From positions 8,276,442-8,340,441 of the forward strand of contig NC_069102.1 of the NCBI RefSeq assembly GCF_947172395.1: a DNA stretch of 64,000 bases, written 5' to 3'. The stretch comes from Bicyclus anynana. Taxonomy: Eukaryota; Arthropoda; Insecta; Lepidoptera; Nymphalidae. The notes below the pieces were generated by a model that had not been told where the DNA came from, searched no databases, and was given only the letters and a program-made list of their open reading frames with translations. Numbering within the stretch: position 1 is the first letter of the stretch; every line of letters begins with the position of its first letter. Made by a program: the position numbers and the translations under genes. Positions 36,780 to 46,386 of this stretch are shown one piece after another.

Positions 36780-38755
36780 AAATATATACCCTTATCTGTT
36801 ATGAGAGAGCTATAGAATAAATGATAGATAATGTTTGGAAATAGGTTGCCTAGTTAAGCTCCTGTCAAACAAATTTTTTATACAAAATCTAGGAAACCAT
36901 AAACTGGATCAAAGGCTAATACAGTTAAATTTAGCTTAAAATAAGCTTTCATTTGACATTATATTAGACTAAATTACTGATGATAGTATAAATAAAATTA
37001 CTTAACTGTTTATATCTGGCAACACCACAGTTGTAGTGTGAAAGCAACCTTACTTTTCAATTATTTTGGGTATTCTATTAACTAGTAGTGTACGATTTGT
37101 TTTAAATTACCGATGAGGGAAGGAGATTAATAAATTTAAAATATCATTATACATTTAATACTATTCGGTCGCAATTTAATTAGGCAACCCATGTGCACTG
37201 TGTAAACGTGAATATTTTCTATCATTTATCTTATCCAAATTAATCCATTTTATCCATTAACAGATGAGGGTATATAATTCCTATGCCGTATCTCATACTA
37301 TGATAGCATATAGGTAAAGAATAATGCAATTTTTTTCTATTGTATTTTATTTTTTGCAAAATAAATTTGCGATTTTTATCTATGCCGTAAAAATAATAAT
37401 TTTCTTTAACTTTTCTAAAACTATCAAAACACAAATGTGGAAAGTTTCAAGAGATTTTTTGTATTTTTTCTATATGATTGTGTTTCCATTTTTAATAACA
37501 TATCAATGGTTTTCGCTCGAATTTCAATTTAATTGTTTGAAAAGAGGTGGATTTAAGAGATTTATTTTGTACCTACAGCCAACGTAAATTATAAAATATT
37601 TTTCCGAACACTGTCAAGTAGCTAATTATAACTTAATTACCGCTTCTATTATAGGAATACATTTTCTATATAAGAAGCGCGATTTCGTAATGTAAGCGAT
37701 TTGTATGTTACGCTTACAAATTAAAGTATAGTTTTTAACCGACTTCAAAAAAAGGAGGAGATTTCTCAATTCGACCATATATATTTTATTTGATATAATC
37801 AGTCAATCTGGTACTGTGGATTTTTGTAACAATAAAAGATTTAGAAGGTTATACTTTTTATGAAATCATTTCTTTATTGTGTACCTACATGATATTATCC
37901 TTATTTGTGGTTATTCGTAAAGCAAAAAAAAAAAATACTAATGCAACTAGTAAACAGTAAAATATTTATGTTTAACGATTTGAATCAGGCTGAATTAAAT
38001 TTGATTAAGTAATATTGACTGGCACTTGGACTTAAAATGCCATATGTAAGTATGTATGTATGTATATAAAAAAAGTGAAAGACTAACCTGTTTTTTGACT
38101 TTTTTAACTGTTATTACCAATAACATTTCCTATTTAAAAGTACTCGAAAAGTCACAACTCATATAATTTGTTTTTAAGCTACTAGACGCTTACGAAAAAG
38201 TATGTTTTTTATTATGTAATTATTGTAAATTGAAATATACCTAATTGTAACATTTTCTTTGTCTTTCATTGTAGTTATAGTCTGACCTGAAATATATGTT
38301 TAAAGTCGATATTAGGAGTGCCACAACTATTTTTAGCCATTTATGCTTTATTATGGTAAATTAGTTATTTTTTTTAACATGGCTTCCTTTTTTATTTTTC
38401 TGGTCAGGCTATAAAATCTACTTTTCATAAGGTACCTATATATCTATAATTTTATACATGTTTACCTATAATTTTAATTAAAAAACGCGTTTTGTAATTT
38501 TGATTAAAAAACACAAAATAATATTATACCTACTTCTAATAAAAAAATCGATGTTTTTATGAGAAGTATAATTAAGTGGACTCATGGTTATTAAGAAATG
38601 GAATAGAGAGTCAAACATGAAATGTAGCATTAATTAATATAATGCATGTAGCATTAATATAAATATTTGGTCATATCTAATTTCTCTGACAAAAGTTCTG
38701 GTCAATGAAAATTAGTATCTGACACTTTTAATACTGCTTCAGAATAATATTCTTC
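36780..38755. other. No gene. One short 'aaccgacttc' repeat remnant
   Basis: AT-rich. The only recognisable piece is 'taaccgacttcaaaaaaagg' near 37737, the start of the composite repeat seen at 7728. Confidence 0.45.
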
Positions 38756-38761
38756 AAAATA

Positions 38762-39706
38762 TACTATGCACAAAAATTAAGGGAGCAGAAAAAAAATCCA
38801 AATTTTAGGGGGATTTTCAACAGGCTGTAACTTATACAAAAAAATGTCATAATCTTTATCAAAAATGAAAAAAAAATTTTTTTTCATTCTTCTCTCAATT
38901 CTGTATTAGTGACTTGAAAAATTTAAGAAAAAAAAAATCGAAAATTTTTGAGAAATGACATGACATTTTCAGAGCGAAATTCTTGCTCCTTTAATTTTTT
39001 CAAAAATTCGATCAAGTGGGAAAAAAAAACGGTTGGCTGGATTGAATTGAAACTTTGTAGGGTTTTTGTGGATATATTGAACATTAAAAGGCACACTTAA
39101 CGTCAGTGGTTTCCGCAATATTTTTGATTGGGCGCTTGATTTTCCAAAAAACGACAAAAAGCCCTTTTTTGGATGCTTTTTCAAATTCATGTAATGATTG
39201 AAAAAAAAATTTTTTTTCAAAATTCAATTGCCAATCCTTGTAGAAAATTTATTCAAGTTTTTAAAATTAACCTCAAAATTTCTGTGCGATCATTGGTTGC
39301 TGAGATATTGGTAATCAAAGACAAAATGATCTTTTTCCATTCAAACATCGATATCTCAGCGAGAAATGCTCGTATCGAGACTTAAAAAAAACGAAATTAA
39401 ATCTGAATAAACAAGCTATCCGGTCCATATAGAGGTTGAGTCGAAAAAATTTTTTCCACGTCCGTAGATTAAAAAAAAAACCAAAAAAATTTCAAAAATT
39501 TTTTTTTCGGTGGTTTTCTTATGATTACTCGAAAAATATTTTCAAAAAAAAAATTTCAAACTCAGATCCAAAAACTAAACACTTAGAGCTACAATTTGCT
39601 TTTTTTTTTTTTTGCTGTACGACCATTTTTGTATAAGTTACAGCCTGTTGAAAATCCCCCAAAAATTTGGATTTTTTTTCTGCTCCCTTAATTTTTGTGC
39701 ATAGTG
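38762..39706. mobile_element. Fold-back element, copy 2, one arm mostly deleted
   Basis: It has the same ends and TA duplications (38760-38761, 39707-39708) as 30755-32653. Only about 80 nt of the left arm remain before the sequence jumps to interior and the full right arm. This left arm/right arm asymmetry indicates an internal deletion. Confidence 0.85.
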
Positions 39707-39894
39707 TAGATAACACTTTTGAGTTACCTGGTACCTGCCCAGGTGTCACAGTACACGTCTCCAGAAAGACGCAGGTGTTCAAAGCATATGAGACGCTACT
39801 GAAAACCTAAGGTTTCATTTTTGTGCTGTAAGTTGTCAGATCGTTCTGGGATCGTCTCTAATAGGAATAAGAAACGGTGAACATTGACAATGTA

Positions 39895-40438
39895 CAGCGC
39901 CGGCCCGAAGAAAATCTTGATTTGGTCTCTACTCCTAAACTATAGACATCATCATCTCCTTACTCTCATCTCACTCAAGTGGGGTCGGAAAAATATGTCA
40001 ATCTTTTCCATTCGTCTCTATTACTCGTCAACTCATCATCCACTCCTTTTACACACATGTCCTCTTTCACACAATTCAACTATCTCTTCTTTGGCCTTCC
40101 TCTCCTCTAATGTCCTTCCACTAGCACATTCAACATTTTTCTAGTAATATGTCTTTCCTCCCTACGCATTACATGTCCATACCAAGCTAACCTTCTACTC
40201 CTCAATTTTTCTGTCACTGGTGCCACCTTCAGACTTCCTCTTATATATTCATTCCTTATTTTATCTATTCTTGTCACACCACACATCCATCTCAACATAC
40301 GCATTACCGTTTTACAATCCTAAACTATAGACAAATAAAAAAAAAATACTTTTATTTTTCTTTACCATTTTTAAGCGCTCTCTAGGATTTGACGCCTGGA
40401 GCAACTGCTTCTTTCGCCGAATGGACGGGCCGGCCCTG
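39895..40438 (-). mobile_element. hAT-like MITE F interrupted by a LINE fragment
   Basis: The left end is cagcgccggcccgaag and the right end gacgggccggccctg. The outer flanks ACAATGTA and ACAATGCA agree at 7 of 8 positions. The unit is split at a 16-bp duplication by the LINE fragment at 39949-40317. Confidence 0.85.
39949..40317 (-). mobile_element. 5'-truncated RTE-like LINE (C-terminal reverse transcriptase fragment)
   Basis: It is flanked by TCCTAAACTATAGACA at 39933-39948 and 40318-40333, a perfect 16-bp target duplication. The minus strand encodes MRMLRWMCGVTRIDKIRNEY, then RLAWYGHVMRREE, the tail region typical of RTE-type and related endonuclease/reverse-transcriptase LINEs. Everything upstream was lost at integration. 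Confidence 0.82.
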
Positions 40439-40824
40439 ACAATGCATGTGTGTGTGCGTAAAAAAGTTATTTATGCCACCGTCATGTAATGAAGGCCATT
40501 GTAGCAGTGTAGCACTGCACGAGTGATTTTTGTGAAATCTAGACAGCACTAGTGATACAATGGTCAATTACGTGCAGTGGCATACAATACTTTTTCTATG
40601 ACCGTAATAAAAGAAAATTATAAAGTTAAGCTATATTTATAAATAAATATTACATATACTTTATATTTGGAATGACGCAGTTAGTAAGATCAGGCGGGAC
40701 TCTTCACGGAAACAACTCGTGCCACCTGGCCTCGCAAGAGCTAATCGAATAATTCCGACAATAGTCTAGTGTATAATAGGTTCATAGATCTGGCCTAAAA
40801 TGGACCATCTCTATTAGTTCGAAA

Positions 40825-42084
40825 CTAGCTGTCTATAAATATATTTGCCTCGTTGTACCTGCAAATGCTAGGCCCATACTCCATGTACGCTTGTTTACTG
40901 TGACCCACCTGGTACAAGAACCCAGGGGTTGATCCCATAATACTACCGCCTAACCACACAGCGTATCTCTGCCTACTGTGGGATATAACTTGAACATCGA
41001 TAGGCTTCGGTGTAATACGCCCTTCTGATAACATTGTAGACAATTTTAATCTGGCATCAACAGTTTTCTTAATGTCCCGTTGAAGCCTTCTTCCAAAGTC
41101 CCTAAACATAGTAGATCCTCCAAACAAAACAATATTCCCATACAATTCTCTCCGCACATCAATGGGGCAGCTCTGTATAACTTCATCGACCACCTCATTC
41201 AAAGGCACTGTGAAATCTGCATTGGAAAATTCTGGATGGAAGAAAATCTCCGGCCCCAAGAATCTTTCATACCCAACATCAACCGAGAATGGGTTTTTTG
41301 TGATTGCATTGATTCCTGTATAATTCTTCTTCCACTTTGCAGGATCAGAATCATACTTTGTAAACTCCTTGGCAATATCTTTGCAAATGTAACTATACCT
41401 TTCTTTAATAGCTTTAGCAGTTTCCAAACTCGGTTCTGGTGGGATTCCGAATTCACGGTCACGTAAAAGTGATTGAATGAACGATGTAATATTTCTTCCT
41501 GCTAAGGGAATCTGTTTGATGCAAGAACCAATGACACTGCCGTCAGCGATAGGCACTATGTGAGTTACACTATCGCCGCTGTCGACTACGATCCCTGTGA
41601 AGCATTGCGGTGTAGGCAATAATTGTGCCCTCGTGCCAATGAGGGCGAGGGTCGCTTGTGCTGCTATATACAAACCCGGCACATTAAATGACTCGAACAT
41701 TATCTCGGCAAGATATTCACGGTTCTCCGGTGTGTTTAGCGGCGGCTCCGTTATCAAGAAGAGGTGGTTTTCGGGCTCGGTGCGTAAGTACTTGGACATG
41801 CATTGTTCTATATAACATTTCATTAAGTCCCAGTCCTCAACTATACTGTCACGGATAGGATATTTCACCGCGTATCCCTTAACATCGAACGCTTCGTCAC
41901 CGATAAAGAAATCTAAATCATCCATGCCCTTAGTCATCCGGCTAATACTCGGATCTCTGACTTGAGCCGTTTTCTTTATTGCTATGGCTGACGGGATGAT
42001 AAACTGGGGCTCCCTGTTGCCGGCGAACCCCAATTTGGTGTAACCCGTCCCCACATCTATAACGCAAGCTGGAATTTCACCCAT
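40825..42084 (-). CDS. Actin-related protein 3 paralogue (Arp3-like), diverged
   Basis: A single 419-codon exon, about 85% identical in protein to the neighbouring Arp3 by eye and of the same length. Phosphate-1 loop DVGTGYTKLGFAG (about residues 10-22) is intact, and so is GYERFLGPEIFFHPEF. Three nucleotide-site or core changes stand out: DSGDGVTH has become DSGDSVTH (Ser172), SGGSTM has become FGGSTM (Phe321), and WFGGSMLGSTPEF has become WLGGSIMGSTPGF. Residues 149-161 are almost wholly different from the neighbour, although length and frame are kept. The last eight residues (EANIFIDS) replace the conserved PVFG.M. tail because homology stops inside the codons after SICRYN. It is head to head with Arp3. 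The frame is fully open, so it may be a functional variant (for example germline-specific) or a young pseudogene. That is inference. Confidence 0.88.
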   Translation of the reverse strand: MGEIPACVIDVGTGYTKLGFAGNREPQFIIPSAIAIKKTAQVRDPSISRMTKGMDDLDFFIGDEAFDVKGYAVKYPIRDSIVEDWDLMKCYIEQCMSKYLRTEPENHLFLITEPPLNTPENREYLAEIMFESFNVPGLYIAAQATLALIGTRAQLLPTPQCFTGIVVDSGDSVTHIVPIADGSVIGSCIKQIPLAGRNITSFIQSLLRDREFGIPPEPSLETAKAIKERYSYICKDIAKEFTKYDSDPAKWKKNYTGINAITKNPFSVDVGYERFLGPEIFFHPEFSNADFTVPLNEVVDEVIQSCPIDVRRELYGNIVLFGGSTMFRDFGRRLQRDIKKTVDARLKLSTMLSEGRITPKPIDVQVISHSRQRYAVWLGGSIMGSTPGFLYQVGHSKQAYMEYGPSICRYNEANIFIDS

Positions 42085-42092
42085 AAATATTT

Positions 42093-42190
42093 AGAATAGA
42101 ATAGAATAGAAATCATTTATTTGTTAACACAACACATAACTACATAATAACTAAAAACTAATACATTTACATCGTAATAATAACTTTTCT
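42093..42190 (-). mobile_element. LINE 3' tail inserted just upstream of the Arp3-like start codon
   Basis: A 98-bp segment bounded by AATATTT at 42086-42092 and 42191-42197. On the minus strand it ends in 'aataaatgatttctattct' with TATTC repeats, one base before the downstream duplication. The sequence beyond it (attagatatcgccgtaccc, then aatttgtga, minus strand) matches the 5' flank of the canonical Arp3 gene, so the insertion separates the original 5' UTR from the ATG. Confidence 0.75.
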
Positions 42191-42199
42191 AATATTTGG

Positions 42200-43690
42200 A
42201 ACTTCGTCACAAATTCTTAATGGGTACGGCGATATCTAAATTAAAGACTATTGATAATACAGTATCTACGATATTCAAGTGTTTTTGAATGGAAAATAAT
42301 ACAATCGTAATGTAATTTTTATCTTGTTACAGTCACAGAACATATTATAGTAGTAGTAGGTCAGTCAGGCTGGCGTACTCAACGTTTTATTTTAGCAAGA
42401 CGCTCTAACCAGCATGCTGGCCAATTCTATCTGATGTTGCGCTTTGACTATATTAATGGTCAAACTAAGTGGTCAAAGGATGTTGCGCGTTTCTTTCGTT
42501 ATTTACTTCAATAAAGAAAAGAATAACTAAAAAATTAGTACGTTTACGCGCCGCCATTTCCGTTTCATTCGTTGTTTATTAAAGGCCGGTTTGAACCAAA
42601 CGAAACAAAACTTCGAGCTAGAGCTCGAAGCTATACCTAGGTAATAAGAGTATTCTTTCTTAATATTTTAGACTTTAATATAATCGAAACTGTCCACCGC
42701 CTGTCTTCAGAAGATCCTCGAGTAACTACTTCGGTCACATTGCCAGGAGAGAAGGAGATAACCTAAACTAGATTTTTCTTATCATTTTAAAAGAAAAAAC
42801 TGGAAGTCATCCGTACCATGCTGCAGCGCACGAACTGTAATTTCGCAGAAATGCGAAGATACAACTAAACATTCTCACAGTTCTTGGACGTCGGGTTCAA
42901 TAACGCTTGGTTGTTGACGACGTAGACAGTTTCTCAAATCGTTTGAAAGAAAGATCTTAAATTATACAAAAGAACCAGTTGTAGTTTAACTGGTTCTTTT
43001 GTTCAATTTAAGATTACCGATTATTTTCGTTGTAAATCTATTAAAATTATTTTAATTGTAAATCAAAAATTATATGAAAAAAGAAGTATAATTTTTGACT
43101 AATGTTTAAACATGGCTACCGGGAGCCTCAATAGTAATTACATGTAAATAAATAAGGTGATTAAAGCGCCTTACGATCCGAGGAAAAGTAACAATGTTAC
43201 GACCTCTCTGCTTTCGAAAACTTTAGAGCAAAAAGTGTAATGTAAAGTCATCTTCATACTGTAAATATAAACATTTCGGATTTTAAACAAACTTATTATT
43301 CATCAGACTTCCAAAATTATAATGCACAGGTATCTACATAAAAATACAAACTTTTGTAGCAAAAAACCCTAAGTGAAACGTAGCCTTTATGAATGACGTC
43401 ACTCTTGCTTATTTGTTGTTTCGGTGGTAAAAGATTTAAAACGTAGATATTTTTTTCATTTATATTATAATTTTTACTGGTTATTATTGACGGCACAAAA
43501 TAAAATATAGCTATATAATACTTCAATAATTCAGTTTAAACACTATTTAAAAAAGAGGCAAGTAGCTAACTTTATTGAAATGATATGAATGTCAACTTTA
43601 CCATTGTACTTACTCTGTGATATTTTTACAGAGTTCACAGAGTAGGCACAAAAGTGAAGTTGACATTTTGAATGTATTATTTTCCCACAC
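42200..43690. promoter_or_regulatory. Interval between the two divergent Arp3 starts
   Basis: Both Arp3 promoters must lie here. Short similarity between the two 5' flanks (TGTATTATTTTCC and TTAGATATCGCCG in the same order) shows the duplication includes upstream sequence. A 15-nt perfect hairpin is at 42966-43002 (acaaaagaaccagtt, 7-nt loop). Nothing else is recognised. Confidence 0.45.
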
Positions 43691-43756
43691 GTCAAAAATA
43701 TTTTAGATATCGCCGCACCCAACCCAGTAAAATTTGTGATAAAATTCGAAATAATT

Positions 43757-45013
43757 ATGGGTGACCACCTTCCAGCCTGTGTTATAGATGTGGGGACGGG
43801 TTACACCAAATTGGGGTTTGCCGGCAACAAGGAGCCCCAGTTTATTATTCCGTCAGCCATAGCAATAAAGGAAACCGCTAAAGTCGGGGACCAGAGCACT
43901 AGGCGGATGACTAAGGCCGTGGAGGACTTAGATTTCTTTATCGGTGACGAAGCGTTCGATGCTACGGGGTATGCGGTGAAATATCCTGTTCGTCACGGTC
44001 TAGTTGAAGACTGGGACTTAATGGAAAGGTATATAGAACAATGTATTTTCAAGTACTTACGCGCCGAGCCCGAAGACCACCACTTCCTGATAACGGAGCC
44101 GCCGTTAAACACACCGGAAAATCGTGAATATCTTGCTGAGATAATGTTTGAGTCATTCAATGTGCCGGGACTGTATATAGCGGTCCAAGCGGTGCTCGCG
44201 CTAGCCGCGTCGTGGAAATCGCGTACGTCGGCCGGACGTACGTTTACAGGGATCGTAGTCGACAGCGGCGATGGCGTAACTCATATAGTCCCTGTAGCTG
44301 AGGGCTACGTCATCGGTTCTTGTATCAAACATATTCCCATAGCAGGAAGAAACATTACATCGTTCATACAATCACTTTTACGTGAACGTGAAGTCGGGAT
44401 CCCGCCAGAACAGAGTTTGGAAACTGCTAAAGCCATTAAAGAAAGGTATAGCTACATCTGTCCAGATATTGCCAAGGAGTTTGCAAAGTATGATTCTGAT
44501 CCTGCTAAGTGGATGAAGAATTATACAGGAATCAATGCAATCACAAAAAACCCATTCTCTGTAGATGTTGGTTATGAAAGATTCTTGGGGCCGGAGATTT
44601 TCTTCCATCCAGAGTTTTCCAATGCAGATTTCACAGTGCCTTTGAATGAGATGGTCGATGAAGTTATACAGAGCTGCCCCATTGATGTGCGGAGAGGTTT
44701 GTATGGGAATATTGTTTTGTCTGGAGGATCTACAATGTTTAGGGACTTTGGAAGAAGGCTTCAACGGGACATTAAGAGAACTGTTGATGCCAGATTAAAA
44801 TTGTCTACAATGTTATCAGAGGGGCGTATTACACCGAAGCCTATTGATGTTCAAGTTATATCCCACAATATGCAAAGATACGCTGTGTGGTTTGGCGGTA
44901 GTATGCTGGGATCAACCCCTGAGTTCTACCAGGTGTGTCACAGTAAACAAGCGTACATGGAGTATGGGCCTAGCATTTGCAGGCACAACCCTGTATTTGG
45001 CACCATGACATAA
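43757..45013 (+). CDS. Arp3: Actin-related protein 3 (Arp2/3 complex subunit)
   Basis: Arp3 and Arp2 form the actin-like template from which the Arp2/3 complex grows branched actin filaments at the cell cortex. The gene is one exon. The ATG at 43757 (attATGG, A at -3 and G at +4) gives 418 residues, the human Arp3 length. A frame ATG seven codons upstream is out of the family pattern and is rejected. Seen in order: phosphate-1 DVGTGYTKLGFAGN, FIGDEAFD, DWDLMERYIEQCIFKYLRAE, TEPPLNTPENREYLAEIMFE, SFNVPGLYIAVQAVLALAAS, phosphate-2 DSGDGVTHIVP, adenosine loop SGGSTMFRDFGRRLQRD, and the conserved SICRHNPVFGTMT end. The absence of introns is notable, since Arp3 is split in many animals. Given the DNA-level inverted copy beside it, the intronless state probably predates the duplication. 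Confidence 0.97.
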   Translation: MGDHLPACVIDVGTGYTKLGFAGNKEPQFIIPSAIAIKETAKVGDQSTRRMTKAVEDLDFFIGDEAFDATGYAVKYPVRHGLVEDWDLMERYIEQCIFKYLRAEPEDHHFLITEPPLNTPENREYLAEIMFESFNVPGLYIAVQAVLALAASWKSRTSAGRTFTGIVVDSGDGVTHIVPVAEGYVIGSCIKHIPIAGRNITSFIQSLLREREVGIPPEQSLETAKAIKERYSYICPDIAKEFAKYDSDPAKWMKNYTGINAITKNPFSVDVGYERFLGPEIFFHPEFSNADFTVPLNEMVDEVIQSCPIDVRRGLYGNIVLSGGSTMFRDFGRRLQRDIKRTVDARLKLSTMLSEGRITPKPIDVQVISHNMQRYAVWFGGSMLGSTPEFYQVCHSKQAYMEYGPSICRHNPVFGTMT

Positions 45014-45775
45014 TGACTTTGACTTTATAAATGCCAGTATTCTGTAGGCAGTCCTCATGTTTATATTATGTTCTAAAAATATATTCATTAGCCTATTTTT
45101 AATGACTAAAAACGAGGCACATGCTTCCTCTTTTCTATAACAGCTCACGCAAACCTACAATTGTTAGCCAACTAAATTGCAAAATTACTAATAGGTTTAG
45201 TGACATGTGCTAGCCCACAGACCTCATAACTAAAGTGACCATCTATTTATTTGGACACCACAAAAATATATAAAATTTACTTTTCAACTATGCATTATTA
45301 AGAAATTGTCCAATATAAATATATAAAAGTCCACAATATAGTCATTCCAAAATAGTTGGCTAACCAATGTGGAGTTTATATCCATCACATTTCTACAGTG
45401 TGGTTTGGTGGGACTTGTAAAATATGTTTTGCTTCATTATTGAACAGTGCCAATCTTATTTTGTCATAATTTGAAGACTGTCTGTAATTTGATTTAAACT
45501 AGTTTAAGCGTCAATAATAATATAATTTTCATAGTAAGTTTTAAAATGCTAGACAGAAATCATTTATTACAATTTTTTATGATTTAATAAAAGTGACAGC
45601 ACACTTTCTTGATTAATGTACTGTATTTTGTTAAATATTTTTGTCAATAATTTTATGTAATATTATTAAATAGATAAATCATTGTTATTTATAGCTGGAC
45701 AGCTGAAATTACTAAGCATTTAATGTATTGCATTCCAGCTTTTTACCAAATAAAGACTTTTCACAACATTAAGTT
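45014..45775 (+). other. Arp3 3' UTR
   Basis: About 760 bp of AT-rich sequence between the Arp3 stop and the polyadenylation signal, with no frame or repeat. It is not shared with the Arp3-like copy. Confidence 0.55.
45749..45754 (+). terminator. Arp3 polyadenylation signal
   Basis: AATAAA followed by 'gacttttcaca' and a TTGTTTT stretch, with no earlier signal that looks as good near the end of the 3' UTR. Confidence 0.6.
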
Positions 45776-46081
45776 GTTTTATTGAATAGAAACTGAAGCA
45801 GCCCCAAAGCCCCTGTCAACGGAGCAATTGCCTGCAGTTTCAGGGTGTGTCAATCATTATGATACTAAGATATATTTTTTTTGTTCTATTATCCTTGTGC
45901 GATCAGTCAACAGACTACGAGCAGAGGTGTTGTAAGTAAATTTGGCGGTTAGAAGCAGTCTTCCCCAGTGGAAGCAGCTCTATGTAAATGTTTTATATAT
46001 GGCATTGAATCGCCTGGTTGTATAGTCTGGCTTTGTACTTGATGTTACTGGTTTTTATTTCTTCTTTTACTGTTGGCATTT

Positions 46082-46380
46082 CTAGATGTTTTGTTTGGAT
46101 TTGTTTTTTCCAAGTGAGCCTTCTTCCAGATACATGCCTAAGTACTTGACGTTATCACTTTGTGGAAGCTGGTTGTTTCGCTGAGATACTGGAGGGCAGT
46201 TTCCTCGGCAAAAAGTGAAGGTTACATGGACTGATTTTGTGGCACTAGTTTTTATTTTCCATCTAGCCAGCCATTTGTCTATTTCATGTAAACTATGTTG
46301 CAAGATTTCTGACCCTGTATCAGGACATATACTGCGAGCTAGTACAGCAGTGTCATCTGAGAAGGTTGCCACGGCAACAT
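46082..46380 (-). pseudogene. Jockey-like reverse transcriptase, C-terminal fragment
   Basis: VAVATFSDDTAVLARS is the catalytic motif region (here FSDD in place of FADD). It is followed by HEIDKWLARWKIKTSATKSV and NVKYLGMYLEEG, the palm-to-thumb order of jockey elements. A frame break follows at 46082. Confidence 0.75.
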
Positions 46381-46386
46381 CATCAT

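Noticed and set aside
41080..41466. 128-codon frames antisense to both Arp3 copies
   Set aside because: They are shadows of the conserved Arp3 sequence. Their similarity simply mirrors the sense-strand similarity.
40825..42084. Arp3-like gene as a processed retrocopy
   Set aside because: It shares 5' flank with the other gene, lacks its 3' UTR and the last codons, and has no poly-A tract. This fits DNA duplication.
43736..43756. Upstream in-frame ATG of Arp3 (MIKFEII)
   Set aside because: The next ATG has a better context and restores the exact family start and length (418 residues).
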